A stretch of DNA of 64,000 bases from the NCBI GenBank assembly GCA_963835085.1, contig CAWIED010000001.1, forward strand, positions 806,001 to 870,000. Reading direction: 5' to 3'. A model generated the notes under the pieces. That model saw only the letters and a program-made list of their open reading frames with translations, did no database searches and was not told the origin of the DNA. Source of the stretch: JBDIAG01 sp963835085. Its GTDB lineage: Bacteria > Actinomycetota > Actinomycetes > Actinomycetales > CAWJMD01. Shown in pieces: positions 54,143 through 62,764 of the stretch (position 1 is the stretch's first letter; each line of letters begins with the position of its first letter). A program made the position numbers and the translations under genes.

Positions 54143-54565
54143 ATGGATACCCGAGCCAGCCGGCCCGTGAGGGTACTGCTTTACAGCGATGACTCCGACA
54201 CCCGTGCCGCGGTGCGGCTTGCCATCGGACGTCGTCCGGCTCCCGGGCTGCCCGAGATCGAGTGGCATGAGGTGGCGACCCACGCGGCGGTCGTCGCCGC
54301 GGCCGACGCGGGTCAGGTCGACCTCATGATTCTCGACGGTGAGGCCGCCCCGGTGGGCGGCATGGGAATCTGCCGGCAGTTGAAGAACGAGATCTTCAAC
54401 TGCCCACCCGTGCTGATCCTCACCGGCCGACCCGCAGATGCCTGGTTGGCCACATGGTCGCAGGCCGACGCCGCCGTGCCGCATCCGCTCGACCCCTTTG
54501 CCCTGGCCGACACGCTTGCCGACCTGGTACGAGCTCTGCCGCGCGATCAGGGGGCGCCGGCGTGA
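54143..54565 (+). CDS. Receiver-like (pseudo-response-regulator) protein
   Basis: 140 residues from ATG 54143. A single receiver-like domain: VRVLLYSDDSDTRAAVRL, then VDLMILDGEAAPVGGMGICR and PPVLILTGRPADAWLATW. The acidic residues are present, but the conserved Lys-Pro is replaced by VPHPLDPF, so normal phosphorylation signalling is doubtful. There is no output domain. Its stop overlaps the trpD GTG (54562-54565). Its role is unknown; cotranscription with trpD is likely. Confidence 0.83.
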   Translation: MDTRASRPVRVLLYSDDSDTRAAVRLAIGRRPAPGLPEIEWHEVATHAAVVAAADAGQVDLMILDGEAAPVGGMGICRQLKNEIFNCPPVLILTGRPADAWLATWSQADAAVPHPLDPFALADTLADLVRALPRDQGAPA

Positions 54566-55626
54566 ATGAGCAGGCCGCGCGCACGTGGCCCAGCTTGATC
54601 AGCCGGTTGGTCGCCGGGGGAGACCTCGATCGCGACGACACTGCGTGGGCCATGGACGAGGTGATGCAGGGGTCGACCAATCCGATCCAGCTGGCCGGTT
54701 TTCTCGTGGCCTTGCGCGCCAAGGGCGAGACGATCGAAGAGATCGTGGGGCTCGTAGAGGCGATGCTGGCGCACGCTGTGCTCATTGACGTCGATGGGCC
54801 CACGCTCGACATCGTGGGCACGGGTGGCGATCGACTGAACACGGTAAACATCTCGACCATGGCGGCCATCGTGGCCGCTGGCGCCGGTGCCCGGGTAGTC
54901 AAGCACGGAAACCGGGCGGCGTCCTCGACCACCGGCTCGGCAGACGTGCTGGAGCAACTCGGAGTGCGTCTTGACCTCAGCCCGCAGCGGGTGGCCGAGG
55001 TGGCCAACAGCGCGGGCATCACGTTCTGCTTTGCGCAGACCTTCCATCCGGCCATGCGCCACGCTGCCGTCGCCCGTCGCGATCTTGGTGTACCCACCGC
55101 GTTCAATCTGCTGGGACCGTTGACGAATCCGGCCCAGCCGCAGGCGAGCGCCATCGGGGTGGCCGACGCCCGTCTGGCGCCCGTACTCGCAGGGGTCTTC
55201 GCCGCCCGCGGGCGCACCGCTCTTGTCTTTCGGGGAGACGAGGGCCTTGACGAGTTGTCGGTGTGCGGGCCGAGCCGGTTGTGGACGGTGACCGGCGGCA
55301 CGGTGCGAGAGCACCGGGTCGAACCGAGCTCGTTGGGGTTGCGACTGCACGACATGTCGGACCTACGTGGCGCGGAGGCCGACCACAACGCCGCCGTCGT
55401 CAAGGATCTGTTGGGTGGTGCTGCCGGGGCGGTGCGCGATGCGGTACTGCTCAACGCTGGCGCCGGTCTGCTCGCCGGCGAGTTGGCCGCTCATCCTGAG
55501 GAGGCCGACGGCGACGTCCTGGCGGCTCTTGCCGCGGCCATGGAGCGCGCTGCCGAGTCCATCGACTCCGGTGCCGCGCGTGAGGTGCTGAGCCGTTGGG
55601 TGCGCGCGAGCGCCGAGGCAGACTAG
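54562..55626 (+). CDS. trpD: Anthranilate phosphoribosyltransferase
   Basis: Second step of tryptophan synthesis: joins anthranilate to PRPP. 354 residues from GTG 54562. The signatures are DIVGTGGDRLNTVNISTMAA (PRPP), VKHGNRAASSTTGSADVLEQ (KHGNR with Ser-Thr-Gly-Ser) and LGVPTAFNLLGPLTNPAQPQ. No other trp gene is adjacent. In mycobacteria trpD likewise lies beside ctaE, so position is conserved rather than pathway-linked. Confidence 0.96.
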   Translation: MNEQAARTWPSLISRLVAGGDLDRDDTAWAMDEVMQGSTNPIQLAGFLVALRAKGETIEEIVGLVEAMLAHAVLIDVDGPTLDIVGTGGDRLNTVNISTMAAIVAAGAGARVVKHGNRAASSTTGSADVLEQLGVRLDLSPQRVAEVANSAGITFCFAQTFHPAMRHAAVARRDLGVPTAFNLLGPLTNPAQPQASAIGVADARLAPVLAGVFAARGRTALVFRGDEGLDELSVCGPSRLWTVTGGTVREHRVEPSSLGLRLHDMSDLRGAEADHNAAVVKDLLGGAAGAVRDAVLLNAGAGLLAGELAAHPEEADGDVLAALAAAMERAAESIDSGAAREVLSRWVRASAEAD

Positions 55627-55674
55627 GGAACAGATCAGCTCGGCTCGCCTCGCCAGGGGCAGGGCGATGCAGTA

Positions 55675-55755
55675 TTGCCTGACCAGCTCCAATCGCCCGA
55701 CCAGCTTGAATTGCTTGACCAGCTCGAACGCATTTCGCCCGACCAGCCCGCACGC
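55675..55755. repeat. Short direct repeats between trpD and the Lrp-like gene
   Basis: gaccagct or gaccagcc recurs at about 55681, 55699, 55717 and 55741, with flanks cctgaccagctccaatcg and cccgaccagcttgaattg. Spacing is about 18 bases, then 24. It lies just upstream of the next ribosome site. Confidence 0.65.
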
Positions 55756-55766
55756 AGGAGGTTTGT

Positions 55767-56045
55767 GTGATCACGGCCATCGTCCACGTCGACACCGATC
55801 CGGACTGCATTCCCGAGGCGGCGTCTACCATCGCCGAACTTGACGGAGTAACCGAAGTGTTCTCTGTGACCGGCGACACCGATCTCATCGTTACTGTGCG
55901 GGTGCAGCAGCACGATGACCTCGCCGATGTGATTGCTGATCGGATCAGCAAGGTCAAGGGTGTGCGGGCGACCCGCTCATACATCGCGTTTCGCACCTAT
56001 TCGGCTAAAGATCTCGACACCGCCTTCTCACTCGGGCTCGACTGA
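55767..56045 (+). CDS. Lrp/AsnC-type ligand-binding (RAM) domain protein without HTH
   Basis: 92 residues from GTG 55767, after cgcaggaggtt. The whole protein is one RAM domain: VITAIVHVDTDPDCIPEAAS, then LDGVTEVFSVTGDTDLIVTV and YIAFRTYSAKDLDTAFSLGL. Without a DNA-binding domain it would act as an amino-acid sensor or partner of another Lrp protein. Its last 49 bases overlap the end of the convergent exonuclease/GIY-YIG gene. Confidence 0.9.
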   Translation: MITAIVHVDTDPDCIPEAASTIAELDGVTEVFSVTGDTDLIVTVRVQQHDDLADVIADRISKVKGVRATRSYIAFRTYSAKDLDTAFSLGLD

Positions 56046-57973
56046 CCCTTCAGCGCAGCCTGGGGCTTGTCGCCGGCTTCGTCGTGCTCTCGGCCGAGCA
56101 CGATGCCGCACAGGTCGACGTGCACCTGCTCGTGCTCGCCGCGCCTACCCAGATCGACACGTGGACGTGACCGCGTCACGCGCGCGCCGAAGTGTCGCGC
56201 GATGTGCGTGGAATCGGTTCGGCGTCCGGCGCCCAGGGCGGTTCGGGTCGCCTCGACAAAGCCCAGATGCTCCTTGAGCCAGGAATGTGCTTGGCCGGCG
56301 CCGGCTACCGGACTGCTCCATTCGCCGTCCAACTCCACCAAGCGCACGCCTGGCTGCGCCAGCCAGCCACCGATCAGCTCAGTCTCCTCCACCAACACGC
56401 GGCGGCCAGGCACGTCTCCGCTCGCTTGTAGCGCCTGCACGTACGGCATCGGGTCGGCTCCAGCCGGGCTGAGCACGGTGCCGGCCAATTGTCCGCGGCG
56501 GACGAGCACGAGCTCCCAGCCGCCCGCCTCGCGCCGTCGCGCAGCGACCAACTCGTTGACAGACTCGAGCGGGGCTCGCCGTTGGGTACGGTCGGCCGCG
56601 TGGAGAAAGGACTCCAACCGGTCGCGGTGGCGCGCGGCGTCTTCGAACCGCTGTTGGGCTGACAGCGTGTGGATGCGACCGAGCAAGGCATCGGCAACCG
56701 GGGTCACTGCCCCTACGATCACTCGTCGCACGCGGGCGACCACCGCTTCATAGCTCGACCGACTCTGTTGGCCGATGCAGGGAGCACCGCAGCGGCCGAT
56801 TTCGGCCAAGATGCAAGCCTTGGCGCCTGGCGACGGCGTAAGCGGGATGCGTTGGCGACACTGGCGCAGCGGAAAGGCCTCGTGCAGCGCCTCAATGGCA
56901 GCATCGGCGGAGCCTGCCGAACCGAACGGCCCGAGATAGGTGCCGTCGTTGGCCTTGACGTCGCGTACGACGGACAGTCTGGGAAAGGGTTCCGCCGTGA
57001 GCTTCACCCAAGGTGCTCGGGCCGGATATTTCGACCTGCGGTTGTACCGAGGATGGTGTTCGGCGATAAGGCGCAGCTCTCTGATCTGGGCCTCGAGCCG
57101 GGTCTGGCACGGGATCGGCGTGACCGCGGTTGCCAGTCTGACCATCTCGGCCATGCGCGGGCGCGTCTCACCCGCCGTGAAATACGTGCGCACCCGTGAG
57201 CGGAGGTTCGCCGAGGTGCCCACATAGAGCACCTCGGCCCCCGGGCCGGTGAATACATAGACGCCGGGGGAGGTTGGTAGGCCCTCGGCCAAGTAGCGCT
57301 TGCGACGGGTCTCGGGACTGACTCGCGACGTGTAGGTGTACAGGTCTTCCCAGGTATGCACGCCGAGGTTGCCCACTCGTTCGATGAGCCCGTGCAGCAC
57401 GTCGACCGTGGCGCGTGCGTCATCAAGGGCTCGATGGTTGGGCGTGGTGGTGGCGTGGAAGTACGGCGCCAGGGTGGCGAGCTTGTGATTGCGCACCTCG
57501 CCACGACCCAGCACATGCCGAGCCAGGTGCACCGTGTCGAGTACTCGCGCAGGCTGCCAGTGCACGCCGCTGCGTTCGGCTGCGGCCCGTAGGAAGCCGA
57601 CATCGAAACGGGCATTGTGCGCCACGATGACTGCGCCCCGGCTGAATTCGAACCAGGCCGGAAGTACCGCCTCGATACGCGGCGAGCCAGCCACCATCGC
57701 GTCGGTGATGCCGGTGAGCGCAGCGATGAACGGCGGAATCGGTTGACTGGGGTTCACCAACGTGGACAGCTCGCCCAGAACCTGACCACCTCGCACCTTG
57801 ACCGCGCCGATCTCGGTGATGGCGCAGTCGCGCGGAGAGCCGCCGGTGGTCTCAAGGTCGACCACTACGAAGGTGACCTGGGCCAAAGGGGTGCCGAGAT
57901 CGTCGATCGTCGTCTGGACGAGAGTGCGGGGGTGCACCACGTCGGGCTTCGGCACTGGGGTTCTGAGCGACAT
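55997..57973 (-). CDS. DEDDh 3'-5' exonuclease fused to a UvrC-like GIY-YIG nuclease domain
   Basis: 658 residues from the ATG at 57971-57973. The N-terminal exonuclease (PolIII epsilon-like, about residues 30-205) has FVVVDLETTGGSPRDCAITE, VAHNARFDVGFLRAAA and HRALDDARATVDVL. The GIY-YIG domain (about 235-320) starts GLPTSPGVYVFTGPGAEVLY with VGTSANLRSRVRTYF, then a Cys-rich UvrC/Cho-like part (FPLRQCRQRIPL, KACILAEIGRCGAPCIGQQS). This fusion is known in actinobacteria and probably serves DNA repair. The C-terminal tail overlaps the convergent Lrp-like gene by 49 bases. Confidence 0.9.
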   Translation of the reverse strand: MSLRTPVPKPDVVHPRTLVQTTIDDLGTPLAQVTFVVVDLETTGGSPRDCAITEIGAVKVRGGQVLGELSTLVNPSQPIPPFIAALTGITDAMVAGSPRIEAVLPAWFEFSRGAVIVAHNARFDVGFLRAAAERSGVHWQPARVLDTVHLARHVLGRGEVRNHKLATLAPYFHATTTPNHRALDDARATVDVLHGLIERVGNLGVHTWEDLYTYTSRVSPETRRKRYLAEGLPTSPGVYVFTGPGAEVLYVGTSANLRSRVRTYFTAGETRPRMAEMVRLATAVTPIPCQTRLEAQIRELRLIAEHHPRYNRRSKYPARAPWVKLTAEPFPRLSVVRDVKANDGTYLGPFGSAGSADAAIEALHEAFPLRQCRQRIPLTPSPGAKACILAEIGRCGAPCIGQQSRSSYEAVVARVRRVIVGAVTPVADALLGRIHTLSAQQRFEDAARHRDRLESFLHAADRTQRRAPLESVNELVAARRREAGGWELVLVRRGQLAGTVLSPAGADPMPYVQALQASGDVPGRRVLVEETELIGGWLAQPGVRLVELDGEWSSPVAGAGQAHSWLKEHLGFVEATRTALGAGRRTDSTHIARHFGARVTRSRPRVDLGRRGEHEQVHVDLCGIVLGREHDEAGDKPQAALKGQSSPSEKAVSRSLAE

Positions 57974-58160
57974 GCCTCGAACGCTAGAAGCCACCACCGA
58001 CATTTCAGGGCGCGCCACGAGATGACTGTGCTTATTCCTGGCGCGCGCCTAGTCCGATCTATTCCATGGGGTCGGGTGTCTGTGGTGTGTTGGTCCGAGA
58101 TGGCAGGGTTGGCCCGTTCTTGGTCGTCGAGGTGTGGCGTTGTTCGTGGGGGTGTCACCA

Positions 58161-58178
58161 GGGTTGGGGAGGGGTGGG
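58161..58178 (+). other. Possible G-quadruplex motif
   Basis: gggttggggaggggtggg has four G-runs of 3-4 separated by loops of 2, 1 and 1 bases, a strong intramolecular quadruplex pattern, about 190 bases upstream of the exonuclease/GIY-YIG start. Confidence 0.65.
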
Positions 58179-58400
58179 TGGAGATCGTGACAGGTGGACG
58201 CGAGATCGTGCTGTAGTGCCGGTCGTTGGCTCGCGGTCGGGTCGGATCTGGGATATCGACCTGGGCCTGTCGTGGGGAGATCGGCCGTGCCGATGCGTCG
58301 TGGCGGTGAGGGCGGTTGCGGGGTGGTTGATCGCTGTTCCCGGCGCTGGGACGTCCGGATCTGACCCAGGGGGTCGACCAAGGAATGGTGGGGTGTGGTG

Positions 58401-59308
58401 GTGCCAACCGTGTGAAGAAGTCCGCGTTCGGCACCGTCGAGCGAGGCCACGGGCGGGGCGTCTTGGTTGCGGGGTGCCAGCCGCGTGGAATAGACCGCGT
58501 TTGGCAGTGTCGAGCGGGCCGGTCAGGCCGGGGCGGGGTGTGGGTGGTGCCAACCGCGGGACGAAAGCCGCGTCCGGCACCATCGAGCACGACCACACGC
58601 GAGACGACCTACCAGCGGAGTGCCAAACGCGTCGAATACACCGCCTTTGGCACTGCCGAGCGAGCCGATCAGGCCGGGGCAGGGTGTGGGTGGTGCCAAC
58701 CGCGTGAAGAAGTCCGCGTCCGGCACCATCGAGCACGGCCACGGCTGGGGCGGCTTGGTTGTCTGGTGCCAGCCGCGTGGAATAGACCGCCTTTGGCAGT
58801 ATCGAGGGGGCCGATCAGGCCGTGGCGGGTGTGGGTGGTGCCAACCGCGTGAAGAAGTCCGCGTCCGACACCATCGAGCACGGCCACGGCTGGGGCGGCT
58901 TGGTTGTCTGGTGCCAGCCGCGTGGAATAGACCGCCTTTGGCAGTATCGAGGGGGCCGATCAGGCCGTGGCGGGTGTGGGTGGTGCCAACCGCGTGAAGA
59001 AGTCCGCGTCCGACACCATCGAGCACGGCCACGGCTGGGGCGGCTTGGTTGTCTGGTGCCAGCCGCGTGGAATAGACCGCCTTTGGCAGTGTCGAGGGGG
59101 CCGATCAGGCCGTGGCGGGTGTGGGTGGTGCCAACCGCGTGAAGAAGTCCGCGTCCGACACCACCGAGCACGACCACACGCGGGACTTCTTGGTTGCCGG
59201 GTGCCAGACGCGTGGAATACGCCGCGTTCGGCACGAAGGAGGGGGGCCAACCCGGCAGCGGCGGACTCTTCTGGTGCCAACCGCGTTGAGATGCACCGCG
59301 GTCGGCAC
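58401..59308. repeat. Array of 13 regularly spaced palindromic repeats (about 73-base period)
   Basis: Thirteen elements of 34-35 bases, from gtgccaaccgcgt to cgcgtccggcac and variants, start at 58401, 58474, 58547, 58620, 58693, 58766, 58838, 58911, 58983, 59056, 59128, 59201 and 59274. Intervals between them are always 38 or 39 bases. Two element types alternate: one with a gaagaagt-like loop and gcac end, one with a ggaataga-like loop and tttggcag or ggcac end. The intervals are themselves repeated, and the central units repeat every 145 bases almost perfectly. Each element can form a hairpin (gtgcc, 3x3 internal loop, cgcg stem). Confidence 0.92.
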
Positions 59309-59573
59309 CACGCAACGACCCTGCACGCGGGGCGGGTGACTTGGAATAGATCATCCGCAGATTGCGCATCGACTCCGGCGAGCCGTCCAATCGCACCCCG
59401 CTCGGCCAGCCTTGGACAGGCTCGTTGTCGGTGCCTCGTTCTAGCGTCTGCGCCATGACCCGCCAACCGGCGGGACGTCGGATGCCGAGCGCGCGAGGCA
59501 CCCGAGCCAAGCAACGACAGCGAAGCGCGAGTACGAAGCATTCGTAGGAAGCGTCCGTGCGAAGGAGCCGGCC

Positions 59574-59831
59574 ATGATCATCGACTGCGACACCTGCCGG
59601 GCCAGAGGCCCGCACTGCCAAGACTGCGTAGTGACGTTTCTGCTGGGCCAACCGGGCCGGGTTCAGCTCGACCGCGAGGAACGGCGCGCACTCACCGTGC
59701 TGGCTGACTCGGGAATGGTTCCGCCGCTGCGGATGGTGCCGATCCATTCCTCCCCAGTCCATTCCGCCCGAGTCCCTTGCGCCCAAGTCCCTGCCACCCT
59801 GGAGGCGGCCGGCGATGCACAGGCCGGATAG
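59574..59831 (+). CDS. Small Cys-rich protein, probable metal or cluster binding
   Basis: 85 residues. The conserved-looking start MIIDCDTCRARGPHCQDCVV holds two CxxC pairs, typical of a zinc or Fe-S site, followed by TFLLGQPGRVQLDREERRA. The C-terminal third is a low-complexity stretch made of repeated Val/Pro/Ser units (HSSPVHSARVPCAQVP). Proteins with this N-terminus are common in actinobacteria and unassigned. It overlaps no upstream gene and precedes the metallopeptidase gene. Confidence 0.8.
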   Translation: MIIDCDTCRARGPHCQDCVVTFLLGQPGRVQLDREERRALTVLADSGMVPPLRMVPIHSSPVHSARVPCAQVPATLEAAGDAQAG

Positions 59832-59944
59832 GCTCGTCCCCGCCCGCCTACCGGGCCGGCGGCGCAACTGCTGGACGGCCGCCTGGCTGGCCGGGTGCCG
59901 GTTCGTCGCACGTCTGCTCCTGGCTGGCGCCAGAGTCTTTCGAG

Positions 59945-61477
59945 ATGCCGCCCCGCGGCAGGAGGGAGAGCCCGATCCACACCGGTCCTCCCGACTCCAA
60001 TCCTCCCGACTCCAATCCCCCCGGCCCTCACTCCGGCGCTGCTCCTGTGCCGCATCCGGCTCCTGCCGTGTCGGCGTCGGCTCCGTCCTTGACACTGCCT
60101 GTCGCGGCGCAGCCGATGCGCGCGAAGGCCGGTTCGCGACCCGTCATCGTGGCCGTGCTCGTGCTGGCCCTGCTCGCCCTGGGCATCACCGGATACGGCT
60201 GGCACGAGTCGTGGTTCGGGGGCACTTCACCGAGCCAGGCTTCCGCTGGTGGCCCGATCACCGCCGCACGGCAGCCCGATCAGGCGCAGGCGCGCGAGGC
60301 GGGGCTGCAGAAGCTCCTGACCGATCGGGCGCGCACGCTGCAGACGCGCGACCGATCCGGGTGGTTGGCCACCCTCGACCCCGACGTGCCGAACCTTGCG
60401 GCGCAGCAGGCCCAGCTCTTCGACAACCTGGGCCCCATCTCCTTGACGACGGTGTCATTCGACTACGCCGGCCCCGGCCCGGCACTGCCCGCAGCAACGC
60501 AGCGACTGCTAGGCCCCGATGCCTGGGTGGCCAAGGTGGTCTTCTCCTACCGCATCGCCGGAGCCGACGCGGGCGATGTACGGCACGAGCAATACCTCAC
60601 GCTCGCGCCACACGGCTCGCGCTGGTTGGTGGCCGGCACCGAGGACGGCCCGACGTCCGGTGTGCAACACGACCTATGGGATCTCGCACCCGTCTTCACC
60701 GTGCGCGGCACGCGCAGCCTCGTGATCGGCACGAGCCCGGACGGCCTGGCCGAGTACGCCAAGCTGATCGACCAAGCGGCCCCGGTGGTCGACGGCGTGT
60801 GGGGTACGGCATGGCCGCGCACCGTGGTCGTGCTCGTGCCGAGCACGCAAACCCAGCTCGCCCAACTGCTGGGCCGCTCGGACGAACGCGGCCTCGACCA
60901 GATCGCGGCCGTCACCACCGGCGAGCTGGGACGTCCGGCGGGTGCTGTCGCCGATCGGGTCATCATCAACCCGGCCACGTTTGCCAAACTCGACGAGTCC
61001 AAGCTGCAGAAGTCCGTGGTGCTCACGCACGAGGTCACCCACGTCGCCACCCGGGCCTCGGGGCCTGGCACGATCCCCACCTGGTTCAGCGAGGGATTCG
61101 CCGACTACGTGGCCTACTCGCCGCACCACTTCACCCTCCACAACGTGGCCGGCGACACGCTGGGCTCGGTTGCCGCCGGGGCTCCGCCACCGCCGCTGCC
61201 CTCGGCTGCCGACTTCGACCCGACCCAACGAGCGTCGGTCGAGTCGGCCTACTCCGACGCTTTCCTGGCGATCGACTACATCTCGCGCACGTATTCCCAA
61301 GCCGCCCTCATCGAGCTGTATCGCGCACAGGCAGGCGCGGCCGGTCCCGACGGCAAGGCCAGCACGCCGGTGCCCTTGGATCAGGCCGTCCAATCGGTGC
61401 TCGGGGTCAGTCTTCAACAACTCCAGGCGGGCTATCAGCAGTTCGTGCAGCAGGCCGCCGCCAATCCCACCAGCTGA
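59945..61477 (+). CDS. Membrane-anchored zinc metallopeptidase-like protein (gluzincin)
   Basis: 510 residues from ATG 59945. A Pro-rich cytoplasmic segment with tandem PPDSN units (about residues 12-60) precedes one helix (PVIVAVLVLALLALGITGYG), leaving the rest outside. The catalytic region is KSVVLTHEVTHVATRASGPG (HExxH) with TWFSEGFADYVAY supplying the third ligand Glu. The domain before it resembles an NTF2-like or DUF-type fold. The start is uncertain because the frame is open further upstream. Confidence 0.85.
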   Translation: MPPRGRRESPIHTGPPDSNPPDSNPPGPHSGAAPVPHPAPAVSASAPSLTLPVAAQPMRAKAGSRPVIVAVLVLALLALGITGYGWHESWFGGTSPSQASAGGPITAARQPDQAQAREAGLQKLLTDRARTLQTRDRSGWLATLDPDVPNLAAQQAQLFDNLGPISLTTVSFDYAGPGPALPAATQRLLGPDAWVAKVVFSYRIAGADAGDVRHEQYLTLAPHGSRWLVAGTEDGPTSGVQHDLWDLAPVFTVRGTRSLVIGTSPDGLAEYAKLIDQAAPVVDGVWGTAWPRTVVVLVPSTQTQLAQLLGRSDERGLDQIAAVTTGELGRPAGAVADRVIINPATFAKLDESKLQKSVVLTHEVTHVATRASGPGTIPTWFSEGFADYVAYSPHHFTLHNVAGDTLGSVAAGAPPPPLPSAADFDPTQRASVESAYSDAFLAIDYISRTYSQAALIELYRAQAGAAGPDGKASTPVPLDQAVQSVLGVSLQQLQAGYQQFVQQAAANPTS

Positions 61478-61492
61478 CCGTAGCCTCACCAC

Positions 61493-62725
61493 GTGCAACC
61501 CGAACCGGTCCTGGTCATCACCAACGATTTCCCGCCTCGTACCGGCGGCATCGAATCGTTTGCCCTGGAGATGGTTCGGCGGCTGGCGCGCGACCGCCGC
61601 GTCGTGGTGCACACCGCCCGTCAGCGCGGCGATCGAGACTTCGATCAGGCTCTCCAGCGCGAGCTTGCTCCGAGCCCACGCACGTCCGCCGAGCCGGGCG
61701 CTCGCGGCGGGGTACTCGTCGTCCGGGATCCCTCCCCGTTGCTCGTGCCCACACCCGCGATCACTCGACGCGTCGTGGCCACGGCCACCCGCTACGGCTG
61801 CCGACGGGTGTGGTTCGCAGCCGCCGCACCGTTGGCTCTGATGGCCTCCAGCCTGCGCGCCCACGGTGTGATGCGCATGGTGGCAACCACCCACGGCCAC
61901 GAAGTCTGGTGGGCCACTCTGCCAGGCAGTCGCCAGCTGCTGCGCCGGATCGGCGAGCGCACCGACGTGCTCACGTACCTGGGCGAGTTCACCCGGGCAC
62001 GGGTGGCCGCCGCGCTCACGCCGGAGGCGGTCTCCACCATGCGACGGCTGACGCCGGGCGTCGATGCGAGCGTCTTTTCACCCGGCGTCGACGGCGGGCC
62101 GGTGCGGGCCAAGCACGGCCTGGGCGACGATCCGGTGATCGTCTGCGTGTCGCGCATGGTGGCCCGCAAAGGCCAGGACACGTTGGTGCGAGCCTTGCCA
62201 CAGGTGCTGGCCAGGCTGCCCTCGGCGCGGCTTTTGCTCGTGGGCGACGGCCCCCATCGGGGTGCGGTGGAAAGGCTCGCGGCGCATCACCGGGTGACGC
62301 ACCGGGTGGTGTTCGCCGGGCGTCGGCCTTGGGCCGAGACTGCCCAGTACTACGCGGCCGGAACGGTTTTCGCCATGCCCACGCGCACCCGGCTAGCCGG
62401 TCTCGAACCGGAGGCGTTGGGCATCTGCTATCTGGAAGCTGCTGCCACAGGGCTGCCGGTGGTGGCCGGAGACTCTGGTGGTGCCCCGGATGCCCTCCTC
62501 GCTGGCGAGAACGGGTACGTCGTCGACGGCCGATCGGTGGCCGCCGTCGCCGATCGCCTACTGGAACTGCTTCTGGACCCGGGGCTGTGCGCACGGTTCG
62601 GTGCGCGCGGCAGGGCCTGGGTACAGCAGGAGTGGGCCTGGCAGCATCAGGCCGGCGTCCTCGCCGAACTCCTGGACGGGCCGCTCCCCGACCGACCGGC
62701 CCGTCGCACCGAAGACAAGCCTTAG
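61493..62725 (+). CDS. pimB: GT4 glycosyltransferase, PimB-type mannosyltransferase
   Basis: Probably adds the second mannose to phosphatidyl-inositol mannoside at the cytoplasmic membrane face. 410 residues from GTG 61493. Start: VLVITNDFPPRTGGIESFAL, the acceptor-side GGIE loop. The GDP-sugar site is VSRMVARKGQDTLVRALPQV, LLLVGDGPHRG and RLAGLEPEALGICYLEAAAT (E-x7-E). The neighbouring exonuclease/UvrC-like and trpD genes match the mycobacterial pimB' locus, supporting the name. It lies 16 bases after the metallopeptidase gene. Confidence 0.87.
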   Translation: MQPEPVLVITNDFPPRTGGIESFALEMVRRLARDRRVVVHTARQRGDRDFDQALQRELAPSPRTSAEPGARGGVLVVRDPSPLLVPTPAITRRVVATATRYGCRRVWFAAAAPLALMASSLRAHGVMRMVATTHGHEVWWATLPGSRQLLRRIGERTDVLTYLGEFTRARVAAALTPEAVSTMRRLTPGVDASVFSPGVDGGPVRAKHGLGDDPVIVCVSRMVARKGQDTLVRALPQVLARLPSARLLLVGDGPHRGAVERLAAHHRVTHRVVFAGRRPWAETAQYYAAGTVFAMPTRTRLAGLEPEALGICYLEAAATGLPVVAGDSGGAPDALLAGENGYVVDGRSVAAVADRLLELLLDPGLCARFGARGRAWVQQEWAWQHQAGVLAELLDGPLPDRPARRTEDKP

Positions 62726-62734
62726 TGTCCCGGG

Positions 62735-62757
62735 CCAAAATTCGCCGAATTTCTGGG
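62735..62757. terminator. Small palindrome between convergent genes
   Basis: aaaattcg and cgaattt, flanked by ggcc and tgggc, form a hairpin between the end of pimB and the end of the convergent membrane-protein gene. Confidence 0.45.
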
Positions 62758-62764
62758 CGCCGCA

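Larger units (their letters stand above)
57974..59573. other. 1.6-kb non-coding region with a G-rich tract and a palindrome array
   Basis: No reading frame here looks like a real protein; the long open frames on both strands are repeats. From 58080 to 58400 the plus strand is strongly G/T-rich and includes a quadruplex-type motif (58161-58178). From 58401 to 59308 there is an array of 13 palindromic repeats. The rest (59309-59573) looks ordinary and should include the promoter of the Cys-rich gene. Confidence 0.75.

Noticed and set aside
58401..59308. CRISPR array
   Set aside because: Spacing looks right (34-base repeats, 38-39-base intervals), but the intervals are near-identical copies, two repeat types alternate, and no cas gene is present in the window.
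58066..59458. Protein-coding genes across the repeat array (for example 58815-60095 minus)
   Set aside because: The repeat length of 145-146 bases is not a multiple of three, all frames are open, and the translations are repetitive Arg/Pro/Gly or Trp/His-rich sequence without domains.
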